Virus record (IMG/VR): IMGVR_UViG_3300032236_002285
Location: 186,001 to 250,000 of that record
Reading direction: 5' to 3' (one strand)
DNA from: a virus
DNA length: 64,000 bases
Shown here: positions 47,548 through 55,299 of the stretch, piece after piece
Layout of the letters: each line of letters starts with the position of its first letter
Position numbering within the stretch: the stretch's first letter is position 1
Made by a program: the position numbers and the translations under genes
The notes under the pieces: model-generated
Database searches by the model: none
Seen by the model: only the letters and a program-made list of their open reading frames with translations
Told to the model about the DNA's origin: nothing

Positions 47548-47586
47548 GCGGGATTAGTGTAACGGTAGCACAGTAAAAACACACTC
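47548..47586 (+). tRNA. 5' half of the split or permuted tRNA-Gly
   Basis: 5' acceptor GCGGGAT pairs with GTTCCGC (47527-47533) of the preceding half: seven pairs, two G-T. D-arm GTGT-AACGGTA-GCAC is normal for tRNA-Gly. The flank ends ACACTC (47581-47586), an exact complement of GAGTGT (47480-47485) beside the 3' half. The order 3'-half then 5'-half is that of permuted tRNA genes. Confidence 0.55.
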
Positions 47587-47609
47587 AGCAAATTTTCTCT
47601 ATCTTATTA

Positions 47610-47688
47610 GGGCCAGATGCCAACGGCAGGTCAACTCGCTTGCACCGAGATTGTTTGGGTTCGATTCCCACTGTGTCCACTATATTTA
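47610..47688 (+). tRNA. tRNA-Ala(UGC)-like 3' part without matching 5' acceptor
   Basis: Anticodon loop CTTGCAC in stem CTCG/CGAG, T-loop TTCGATT, and 3' end TGTGTCC. A 5' strand GGACACA is not found nearby. It may be a remnant or belong to a separate 5' piece. Confidence 0.4.
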
Positions 47689-47690
47689 TT

Positions 47691-47835
47691 TTTCATAGCT
47701 ACCTAAACTTCAATATATTAATTATATATATACCATTAGATTAGATTAAAGAAAGGTTTTTAGACAGTTTAGTATTTTTAGATTAAAGAATGACTTGAAG
47801 TTAGACAATTAACTAAAAAATAACTATGCTAAAAA
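47691..47835 (+). promoter_or_regulatory. AT-rich gap before the T9SS-type gene
   Basis: Holds AATTATATATATAC (~47720), similar to the phage-type promoter motif, and a direct repeat TTAGATTAAAGAA (about 47738 and 47780). No gene is seen. Confidence 0.4.
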
Positions 47836-50799
47836 ATGAAAAAGATCCTAAAGTTCTTACTAGTGTCATTGACTCTAGTATTTTTTGTGCCTAAACAAGC
47901 ACAAGCCTCTCATTGCGCTGGAGCTGAATTATTATTCCAATGGCTTCATGACTCAACTTATCAACTTTATTACAAGTTTTACCGTGATTGTGCCGGTATT
48001 AATGAGCCAACAAATGTTACAGTTTGTTGTAGTAACAATTGTAATTCAACTACAATCAACGTAATTTTAAACAAAGTTACTACACTTATTCCTCCTGGTG
48101 TAAATAATGGAAATGAAGTTGCTAGAGTTTGTCCTGGTATACATACCACTTGTGGTAATCCAGCCGGAACAACACCTGGCTACAGAGAATGGTGGTATGC
48201 TAATACTGTAACTCTACCATCAAGATGTAACCACTGGACTTTTTCAGTAAGTCAGTCAGCTAGAAACTCTGGTATTACTAATTTATCTAATCCAGGTTCT
48301 CAAAATCTTTATACAGAAGCCACACTTGATAATAGAGATGCTCAAGGTGATACCTCACCTTTCTTTTCTGTTAAGCCGGTCCCGTATATCTGTGCTAATA
48401 TACCATACACTTATAACAATGGAGCTTATGACTTAAATAACGACTCTATGGTGTTTAAAATTGTTCAACCAAATGGTGGCTCAGGTTGTCCTCCAACCAC
48501 GTCAGCCATTGCTTTTGCTAATACAACACCAAGTTTAAATCTAACTGATAATCCTTTACAAACAAACAATACTTTTTCTATAAATGCTCAAAATGGATTG
48601 ATGAGTTTTACTCCAGCTGGAACACAAATTGCAGTTGTAACTATTCAAGTAGATGAATATAGAAATGGTAGAAAAATTGGTTCTGTAATGCGTGATATTC
48701 AAATTATTGTTTTGTCTTGTAATGTTCAGCAACCAGAAGTAAATATATCTGCTGCTTCTTTAAATAATGCAACTCTTGATAATAATGGAAACATTACAGC
48801 TTGTGCTGGAACACCTTTTAGTTTTTGTTTTGATGCTACAACACCAGATTCAAATGGTATTTTACTCGCATCTGATAACTCAAATATTGTAATGCCTAAT
48901 TCAGTAGTATCATATACTAATCAAACTACAGATACGGTTACTGGTTGTTTTTCTTGGTGGCCTTCTGTGTATGATACAGGTTATAAAATTTTTACAATAA
49001 CTATAATGGATTCATCTTGTCGTCCTCCTGGCTTAATGTTTTCACAAACATTTACCTTACCAATTTATGTTTGGCCTGCGACTAATATTCTAAGTGATAC
49101 CACAATCTGTAGAGGTGGTGCTGCAAATTTACTTGCTGTTGGTGGTGGAAATTTTATTTGGTCGGTTTTACCAGGAGGTTCTGCTTTATCAACTTTAAAC
49201 TGCACAAACTGCTCAAATCCAGTTGCTACTCCAATAATCACAACTCAGTATGTAGCTACATCTCAAATAACAAATGCTATTTGTAAAAATAAAGATACGG
49301 TAACAGTAGCGGTTATTCAACCATTTCAGATTATACTACCTGATACAACAACATGTGTTAATAATTCTTTACAATTAAATGCAGTAGTTAATACAACAAA
49401 TAATTATACTATATCCTGGACACCAAATACTTATTTAAGTAATGCTGGTATTAATAATCCAATTGTAACACCACCATCTGGTCAATCATTGATAACTTAC
49501 TATGTTAAAGTTTCTTCAATTGGTTCATCAGCTTGTTCAGTTACAGATACATTCAAATTAAAAGTTTTACAAGGATTTACTATCTATAATCATGATACAA
49601 CAATTTGTCTTGGTAAATCAGTAAATATAGCCGGCTCTGGTGATGCTTTATATAATTATACTTGGACACCAACCAGTGGTATAAGTACAATACTTACACC
49701 ATCAATAACACCAAATGTAGTTACAACAACAACGTATATTTTAACAGGTAAATATCCTGGTTGTAAAGATTCTACTAATAAAATTAAAATCACAACAGAA
49801 CCTGTACCAACTGTAGTAGCTGGTGCTGATAGACAAATATGTAGTGGTGATACTATTCATCTTACACCTTTAGTTACTCCAAGTTATCCATATGTTTACA
49901 CTTGGACACCAGGATCTTCATTAGATAATCCAAATTCTGAATTTGCTATCTTTTCAGGATTAATCACAACTCATTTATCACTAACTGTTAAATCACCAGT
50001 TGCTAATTGTTCATCAGCTGATAGTTTAATTATTAATGTAGTTAAACAATCTTTCTTAAAGGTTTCACCACAAGACACTTCAATTTGTCCATCTGATACA
50101 GTTATGATTAAATTAACCACACCTAATGATAAGTTAGTTATTTTTAATTGGAGCCCTCATAATTTTATCAGTGATTATAATTCAGTTAATCCTTATTTAT
50201 ACCCACCAACATCAATGGTTTATACTGCTTGGGCTACTGATACAGCTGGTTGTAATGATACTATATCAGCTTATATTGAAATTAGACCAGGTGCTGTAAT
50301 TGACATGCCTACATCAATTGGTTTATATCCTGGTGATTCTTATCAAATAACACCTCAAACTAACTGTACTAAATTTATTTGGTTTCCATCAAGTGGTTTA
50401 AATTATGACTCATTATCAAATCCAACAGTGACCAACTTAGGAGTTAATACTAAGTATATAGTTATTGGTCAAACAGAATGGGGATGTAAAGTATCTGATT
50501 CAATAAATGTAATGGTTATTAATGATTCTTATATTGATATACCTAATGCTTTTTCACCTACAGGTGATCACAATAAAACACTAAAAGTAATTCATTTAGG
50601 TTCTGCTACTCTTGAATATTTTAGAATATACAATAGATGGGGTAATAAAGTTTTTGAAACAAATGATATTAATGTTGGATGGGATGGTACTTATAATGGT
50701 CAAGCTCAATCACAAGGTGTTTATGTTTATGAAGTAAAAGCAATAACATATAAAGGTAGGGTCTTTATTAAACAAGGCAATATAACTTTGATGAAATAA
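47836..50799 (+). CDS. Secreted surface protein with type IX secretion C-terminal domain, 987 aa
   Basis: A Sec signal peptide (KFLLVSLTLVFFVPKQAQA, residues ~6-24) is followed by a cysteine-containing region (HCAGAELLFQWLHDSTYQLY). Then come five or more PKD/Ig-like repeats each opening DTTIC-G (SDTTICRGGAANLLA; HDTTICLGKSVNIAG; DRQICSGDTIHLTP). The C-terminal ~90 residues are the gliding-motility-type CTD: IDIPNAFSPTGDHNKTLKV, FRIYNRWGNKVFE, GWDGTYNGQAQSQGVYVYEV, GNITLMK. In Bacteroidetes this type-B CTD sends proteins through the T9SS to the cell surface. A phage copy implies display on the infected host, perhaps as adhesin or exclusion factor (inference). Confidence 0.88.
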   Translation: MKKILKFLLVSLTLVFFVPKQAQASHCAGAELLFQWLHDSTYQLYYKFYRDCAGINEPTNVTVCCSNNCNSTTINVILNKVTTLIPPGVNNGNEVARVCPGIHTTCGNPAGTTPGYREWWYANTVTLPSRCNHWTFSVSQSARNSGITNLSNPGSQNLYTEATLDNRDAQGDTSPFFSVKPVPYICANIPYTYNNGAYDLNNDSMVFKIVQPNGGSGCPPTTSAIAFANTTPSLNLTDNPLQTNNTFSINAQNGLMSFTPAGTQIAVVTIQVDEYRNGRKIGSVMRDIQIIVLSCNVQQPEVNISAASLNNATLDNNGNITACAGTPFSFCFDATTPDSNGILLASDNSNIVMPNSVVSYTNQTTDTVTGCFSWWPSVYDTGYKIFTITIMDSSCRPPGLMFSQTFTLPIYVWPATNILSDTTICRGGAANLLAVGGGNFIWSVLPGGSALSTLNCTNCSNPVATPIITTQYVATSQITNAICKNKDTVTVAVIQPFQIILPDTTTCVNNSLQLNAVVNTTNNYTISWTPNTYLSNAGINNPIVTPPSGQSLITYYVKVSSIGSSACSVTDTFKLKVLQGFTIYNHDTTICLGKSVNIAGSGDALYNYTWTPTSGISTILTPSITPNVVTTTTYILTGKYPGCKDSTNKIKITTEPVPTVVAGADRQICSGDTIHLTPLVTPSYPYVYTWTPGSSLDNPNSEFAIFSGLITTHLSLTVKSPVANCSSADSLIINVVKQSFLKVSPQDTSICPSDTVMIKLTTPNDKLVIFNWSPHNFISDYNSVNPYLYPPTSMVYTAWATDTAGCNDTISAYIEIRPGAVIDMPTSIGLYPGDSYQITPQTNCTKFIWFPSSGLNYDSLSNPTVTNLGVNTKYIVIGQTEWGCKVSDSINVMVINDSYIDIPNAFSPTGDHNKTLKVIHLGSATLEYFRIYNRWGNKVFETNDINVGWDGTYNGQAQSQGVYVYEVKAITYKGRVFIKQGNITLMK

Positions 50800-50802
50800 A
50801 AA

Positions 50803-50834
50803 TAAAACCCATCTTAAAAAGATGGGTTTTTTAT
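50803..50834 (+). terminator. Intrinsic terminator after the T9SS-type gene
   Basis: AAACCCATCTT/AAGATGGGTTT followed by TTT. Confidence 0.9.
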
Positions 50835-50863
50835 TTTAAAACTTTTCCAGTAATAATAATTGT

Positions 50864-51067
50864 CTATTTGTTTAAAACATAATTTTGGTACATTGATTCG
50901 ATGTCAATATCTTCTGTACCTCCAACACTAGTAACATCAAAAAAATCAAGTTCATATTTCTCTCTTTCAGCAGTAGTTAATCCATTCCACCATTTTAGTG
51001 CCTTATCTCTAATTTTTTCAGAGTTATCACTTTTTGAAAAAAATTCAAACAATTTAATATATTTCAT
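50864..51067 (-). CDS. CTS-bearing small protein, 67 aa
   Basis: MKYIKLFEFFSKSDNSEKIR opens with the shared N-terminal peptide; a cut after LFE would follow the pattern. The remaining ~58 residues are helical (KALKWWNGLTTAEREKYELD) and end with ESMYQNYVLNK. Predicted head-internal protein. Confidence 0.6.
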   Translation of the reverse strand: MKYIKLFEFFSKSDNSEKIRDKALKWWNGLTTAEREKYELDFFDVTSVGGTEDIDIESMYQNYVLNK

Positions 51068-51098
51068 AAGATAGATTTTATTTTATTTATATATAAAA

Positions 51099-51130
51099 TT
51101 TGTAGAATTAGAATCTTTATCGTATATTTG
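51099..51130 (+). promoter_or_regulatory. Promoter of the Thg1 gene with a structured leader
   Basis: TTTGTA at 51099 and TATATTTG at 51123-51130. In the ~85-base leader, ATTTTTCTTT (~51150) and AAAGAAAAAT (~51202) form a 10-bp stem ending next to the start region, which could restrict ribosome access. Confidence 0.65.
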
Positions 51131-51215
51131 TAATATAATATCAACTATCATTTTTCTTTGTCAAAAGGTGGTGAAAAAATTTCAAAGAAATTTGAATTAA
51201 AAAGAAAAATGTAGT

Positions 51216-52034
51216 ATGAAAAACAAAGACTTCGGTGATCGTATGAAAATGTACGAAAACCAAACCTGCGGAATCAGATTGATTCCCAGAATTCCGGTAA
51301 TTGCTCGCCTTGATGGAAAAGGCTTTTCCAAATTCACTAAAGGTCTTAAAAGACCGTATGATGAAAGATTATCACGTTTGATGGCTGAAACAACTAAGTA
51401 TTTAGTTAAAGAAACTAATGCTAATTGTGGATATACTCAATCAGATGAAATTACTTTAATGTGGTACACTGATAAGATTGATGCTTCAATTTACTTTGAT
51501 GGTCGTCTTTTCAAAATGTTATCTGATCTTTCAGCAATGGCTTCTGTATTTTTTAACAGAAAACTTAGTGAATATCTTCCAGAAAAGTCTGACAAGATGC
51601 CAAGGTTTGACTGTAGAGTTTACAATGTACCTACTTTAGATGAGGCTATGAATTCATTCCTTTGGAGAGAACAAGATGCTACTAAGAACTCAATTACTAT
51701 GGCGGCTTCTGCTTATTACTCTCACAAAGAGTTAATGAATAAGAATGGATCTGAAAAACAAGAAATGCTTTTTCAAAAAGGTGTTAATTGGAATGATTAT
51801 CCAACTTTTTTCAAAAGAGGTTCTTATGTACAAAGAAAAAGAGTTTTAACTCCTTTCACTGCTGAAGAAATTGAAAGATTACCAGCTAAACACAATGCTA
51901 GAAAAGACCCTAGTATGTTAATTGAAAGATGGGTTATTGATGTAGTTGAACTACCTAAATTATCAAGTATTGAAAACTCAGTTGAAGTTATTGTATTTGG
52001 TGAAGAACCTAAACTAAAAAGTCCAGTTATTTAA
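51216..52034 (+). CDS. Thg1-like tRNA(His) guanylyltransferase / 3'-5' polymerase
   Basis: 272 aa with the Thg1 palm motifs: RLDGKGFSKFT (metal ligand D33) and GYTQSDEITLMW (D77, E78), plus the family's HINNLYN-like region replaced by RFDCRVYNVPTLDEAMNSFL and a late RGSYVQRK. Thg1 adds G-1 to tRNA-His; bacterial and archaeal Thg1-like proteins repair tRNA 5' ends by templated 3'-5' addition. The phage tRNA-His genes already encode G-1, so 5'-end repair is the more likely role (inference). Confidence 0.88.
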   Translation: MKNKDFGDRMKMYENQTCGIRLIPRIPVIARLDGKGFSKFTKGLKRPYDERLSRLMAETTKYLVKETNANCGYTQSDEITLMWYTDKIDASIYFDGRLFKMLSDLSAMASVFFNRKLSEYLPEKSDKMPRFDCRVYNVPTLDEAMNSFLWREQDATKNSITMAASAYYSHKELMNKNGSEKQEMLFQKGVNWNDYPTFFKRGSYVQRKRVLTPFTAEEIERLPAKHNARKDPSMLIERWVIDVVELPKLSSIENSVEVIVFGEEPKLKSPVI

Positions 52035-52044
52035 CTGGACTTTA
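52018..52044. terminator. Bidirectional terminator at convergent gene ends
   Basis: AAAGTCCAGTTA/TAACTGGACTTT overlaps the 3' ends of both the Thg1 and pirin genes. Confidence 0.8.
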
Positions 52045-52713
52045 TTTTAAATCAAAGACTATAATTTCCGACTCTTCTTTTGGTGAAATATCTATTAAAT
52101 TCTCTTCTATGTAACTTAAACCATCACCTTCGATTAGTTCTAATCCATTTATAGTAACTGAACCAGTTACAATGTATAAATAGTATTTTCTATTATTATT
52201 AATTTCAAAAGTAAAATCTTCAGTAAAAATACCTGCTAATAGTTTAGCATCTTGTTTAATTGGTAACTTTTCTGTTATATCACAGAATTTATTTAATTTA
52301 TCTTCTCTTGTGAATTGATACCAATCGTGATAAGAATCTGTATTAAATTCATTTGGTCTAATCCATAGTTGTAAATAACGATTTGGTTTATCAGAAGCAT
52401 TACCTTCAGTGTGCCAGATACTTTTACCAGCGCTCATTCTTTGTACAGCACCTGCCGGTATATCTAAAACTTTACCATGACTATCTGTGTGACGACAAGT
52501 TCCTTCCACAACATATCCAAATATTTCCATATTTTGGTGTTCGTGCCAAGGAACGTGTCCATTAGGTTGAACTCTATCATCGTTGATAGTTTGAAGGTCA
52601 CTAAAGTTCATATAACGAGCATCATAATAAGCTGGAAAACTAAAAGTTCTATATGAATTAATCCAACTAGCTCTAGGGTTACCTCTTGTATTATATGGTC
52701 TATGTACTATCAT
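52042..52713 (-). CDS. Pirin-family cupin protein
   Basis: 223 aa, two cupin domains. The N-terminal one holds the metal site of pirins: PWHEHQNMEIFGYVVEG (two His), then SAGKSIWHTEGNAS (third His and Glu region). The family includes quercetin 2,3-dioxygenase-like enzymes and redox-sensing regulators. A phage copy is unusual and its substrate unknown. TTAATATATAATTT precedes the ATG by 4 bases. Confidence 0.9.
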   Translation of the reverse strand: MIVHRPYNTRGNPRASWINSYRTFSFPAYYDARYMNFSDLQTINDDRVQPNGHVPWHEHQNMEIFGYVVEGTCRHTDSHGKVLDIPAGAVQRMSAGKSIWHTEGNASDKPNRYLQLWIRPNEFNTDSYHDWYQFTREDKLNKFCDITEKLPIKQDAKLLAGIFTEDFTFEINNNRKYYLYIVTGSVTINGLELIEGDGLSYIEENLIDISPKEESEIIVFDLK

Positions 52714-52723
52714 AAATTATATA

Positions 52724-53533
52724 TTAACACCAGTTATTACCCTCTGATGATACTAAAGGTGTGTAAATTGTAAATGTAGCAGGGAAGTAAAATGTTCCGG
52801 CTAAACTAGGGTTTACCGGATAACCTGGTCCACTATTTAAGTACCAATCATTATAAGCGGTATCAACCGCGCTAATAAGAAATTGATTATAACTAGAATT
52901 TACTCCAATTCTAACAAGTCCAGTACTTATAGAACTACCAGCACCCCAAGTTACGTTAAATATATAACCATCAGCATTTGTTCCTAAACTATTAGTGTTA
53001 AATATATTTGTAATTTCTGATAATTTTTGAGATGTTAATGCGTAATTAACAATTTGAAATATTATATTATCATTACCAGCTGAAATATATCCTAATAATC
53101 CATTAGTAGTAATTCCGCTACCAGTACCCAAAAGATTTGCGATGTCTGCTGTAGCTATTGTAAATGTAACTAAACCCCAAGAAGTCCAGTAACCATTATT
53201 ATTTAACCAAGTTTTAGCATCATCACCAGTTGTGAAATTTTGACCAGTAAGGTTATTTGCTTCTTCAAGAAAAGAAGCTTCTGTTAAAGTTGCTGATCTG
53301 CGAAAAGCAACATAAGCAAAAACACCATAAACCGGTGTGTGTTGGTCACCATTTAAATTAGGCTTAGCGATTACATATCCTATTGATTCATCTGGTCCAT
53401 TCCACCATTGTAATCCGGTTGAATCAAATCCAGCAATTGGTGTTCCAATTGCTAAACTTCCAACTTGGTCAGTTCCGGATATTGGCGCACCGGTGTTATA
53501 TGCGAAGGGTCTACTTACTTGAGGTCTTGACAT
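52724..53533 (-). CDS. Predicted virion structural protein, 269 aa
   Basis: MSRPQVSRPFAYNTGAPISG then GLQWWNGPDESIGYVIAKPN is a beginning I recall from structural proteins of marine and Bacteroidetes phages. Beta-rich, Gly/Asn-rich, no catalytic motif. The C-terminus FYFPATFTIYTPLVSSEGNN suits a jelly-roll or fibre part. It overlaps the next gene on the same strand by 23 bases. Confidence 0.6.
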   Translation of the reverse strand: MSRPQVSRPFAYNTGAPISGTDQVGSLAIGTPIAGFDSTGLQWWNGPDESIGYVIAKPNLNGDQHTPVYGVFAYVAFRRSATLTEASFLEEANNLTGQNFTTGDDAKTWLNNNGYWTSWGLVTFTIATADIANLLGTGSGITTNGLLGYISAGNDNIIFQIVNYALTSQKLSEITNIFNTNSLGTNADGYIFNVTWGAGSSISTGLVRIGVNSSYNQFLISAVDTAYNDWYLNSGPGYPVNPSLAGTFYFPATFTIYTPLVSSEGNNWC

Positions 53534-54149
53534 CTTTATTAAATATTTTTTCTAAATACAAGTAAATGTATTTTTTGTATCTATTAATTGTTTTTTCATC
53601 ACAGAAACGTTTAATATCAGCCCAAAGGTGACCAGCTTGTCCACCAACACCTCTTTGTAATTTCTCCATACCTTTTTCCACACTTTTTGTAACTTTAGCA
53701 AGTTCATTAGCAATTGTAAAAGAGAAAGCCATAACTTCTTCTTTATTAGAAAAATAAGATTTTCTATCAAGAGGGCTTGGTAGATTATAATCTATTTTAC
53801 CTTTTCTTAAACTTTGTTCAGCGTGAACTCTTTCGTGACTAATGATATCTAACATAATTTCCTTGAAGTTAGGAATAAATCTAGCAGCATTTACATCTAC
53901 TAAAACAAACATAGGTTTTTTTCTAACTGGATTGAAAAGAGCAAAGAAAGGAACACCCATTCTTGGCGGTGCTGATTTTTTATTTTCTTCACTTAATGAA
54001 TTAAAGAACTCATCATAACCAACAACATCAAAGCCATTTCTTTCACCGAATTCTTTAGCTGATTCAAAAGAATTAACAGGTGCTTTATCCTCAATTGGTG
54101 TTGGCATAATAACTGCTTCAAATATGTTAAAAGGTTTTAGATGTTTCAT
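53511..54149 (-). CDS. CTS-bearing HExxH metallopeptidase-like protein, 212 aa
   Basis: The start was set at MKHLKPFNIFEAV, which carries the shared N-terminal peptide and has TTAATATATAC 4 bases upstream; a longer frame adds MFILIYTF. The zinc-protease motif HERVH lies in IMLDIISHERVHAEQSL, with a candidate third ligand Glu in SNKEEVMAFSF. The preceding strand MFVLVDVNAARFIPNF fits a gluzincin layout. Predicted to be packaged in the head and perhaps injected. Confidence 0.7.
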   Translation of the reverse strand: MKHLKPFNIFEAVIMPTPIEDKAPVNSFESAKEFGERNGFDVVGYDEFFNSLSEENKKSAPPRMGVPFFALFNPVRKKPMFVLVDVNAARFIPNFKEIMLDIISHERVHAEQSLRKGKIDYNLPSPLDRKSYFSNKEEVMAFSFTIANELAKVTKSVEKGMEKLQRGVGGQAGHLWADIKRFCDEKTINRYKKYIYLYLEKIFNKDVKTSSK

Positions 54150-54199
54150 AAAAGTATATATTAAAATAAACAAGTTGATAATTTTAAATTATAAGATTT

Positions 54200-54859
54200 A
54201 TGGAATTATTTCACTTTGATATTGAAACTGCGGGAAATTATAAAGATTATGATTCCTTCTTAGATAATGATGAAAGAGGAGCTAAACTCTTTGCTGGTAA
54301 GTATGAAAAAATGAACTGGTCAGAAAAATACACTGATATCAATGAGGCTTATCTCGAAAATGCTGGTATCATTTCTACTTATGGTAGAATCGTTTGTATT
54401 TCTTTTGGGTATATTGATAATGAAGGTAATAATAAAATATCATCTTTTTATGGAGATGATGAAGAGGATATTGTTAATTCATTTAACAACTTGTTGAAGA
54501 AGATTGAAACTAAGAGTTTTAATCTTAGTGGGTTCAGAATCAATTATTTCGACCTGCCTTGGTTGCTCCACAAACTACATAAATACGGCATTGAACCAGC
54601 AAATATGATTTACTTATATGATAAAAAGCCTTGGGACTTGCGTGTTGTTGATATGTCGGATGATTGGAAAGGTAAGTTTGCTTGGGCATTCTCGTTTGAC
54701 GAAATGTGTTATGAATTAGGCGTGGTATCACCAAAAGATATTATCAATGGTTCTGATGTTCATAAGTATTACTGGTCTGGTAAGATTGAACAAATTAAGA
54801 CTTACTGTGAGAAAGACGTTCATTCATCAATTGAAGTTTCTAAAAAATTGTATAAGTAG
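54200..54859 (+). CDS. DnaQ/PolB-type 3'-5' exonuclease
   Basis: 219 aa with the DEDDy pattern: FHFDIETAG (Asp, Glu), SGFRINYFDLPWLLHKL (Asp in the second motif) and YCEKDVHSSIE (Tyr-x3-Asp third motif). It resembles the stand-alone 'predicted PolB exonuclease-like' family and may proofread or process DNA ends. The next gene starts at GTG overlapping its stop. Confidence 0.8.
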   Translation: MELFHFDIETAGNYKDYDSFLDNDERGAKLFAGKYEKMNWSEKYTDINEAYLENAGIISTYGRIVCISFGYIDNEGNNKISSFYGDDEEDIVNSFNNLLKKIETKSFNLSGFRINYFDLPWLLHKLHKYGIEPANMIYLYDKKPWDLRVVDMSDDWKGKFAWAFSFDEMCYELGVVSPKDIINGSDVHKYYWSGKIEQIKTYCEKDVHSSIEVSKKLYK

Positions 54860-55224
54860 TGAATAGAATAATACTATACATTGACCGTGATTGGAATTAT
54901 ATAGATTTAATAATATCAGATAGAGACTTTGAGACTCTTAAAGAATTACATACGATTAATTTTGATGTAGAGTTTGATATTTCATTTGATAATAAAACTC
55001 TTGATGAATCGTTAAATCATGAAAATCTTAAATATAGAAGAGATTATTTATTTGATAGTCTTTTACAAAATGGAGTTGATAAAATATTTATTGAAAAATC
55101 ACTTAGTTTAGGTTTGCCAATACCTGGTCATCTTTATAGAAACAATCATCCATTTGATATTGATAAAGCTTGGAGAGTTTCTTATAATAGAGACCAAAAA
55201 ATAAATAAAATATTAAAAAATTAA
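54859..55224 (+). CDS. Hypothetical protein, 121 aa (GTG start)
   Basis: The frame begins with GTG overlapping the exonuclease stop (TAGTG) and reads MNRIILYIDRDWNYIDLIIS. The protein is acidic alpha/beta and ends YNRDQKINKILKN, the basic C-terminal tail seen in other small proteins here. Function unknown. Confidence 0.6.
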   Translation: MNRIILYIDRDWNYIDLIISDRDFETLKELHTINFDVEFDISFDNKTLDESLNHENLKYRRDYLFDSLLQNGVDKIFIEKSLSLGLPIPGHLYRNNHPFDIDKAWRVSYNRDQKINKILKN

Positions 55225-55253
55225 TTTTTTTCAGATATTTATGATTTTGAACA

Positions 55254-55283
55254 TTGTTAAGTCAATTAACTTCCTTATCTTTG
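55254..55283 (+). promoter_or_regulatory. Promoter of the nuclease-helicase-methyltransferase gene
   Basis: TTG at ~55254 and TATCTTTG at 55276-55283; ATG at 55300. Confidence 0.65.
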
Positions 55284-55299
55284 TAAAAATAAACACCAA

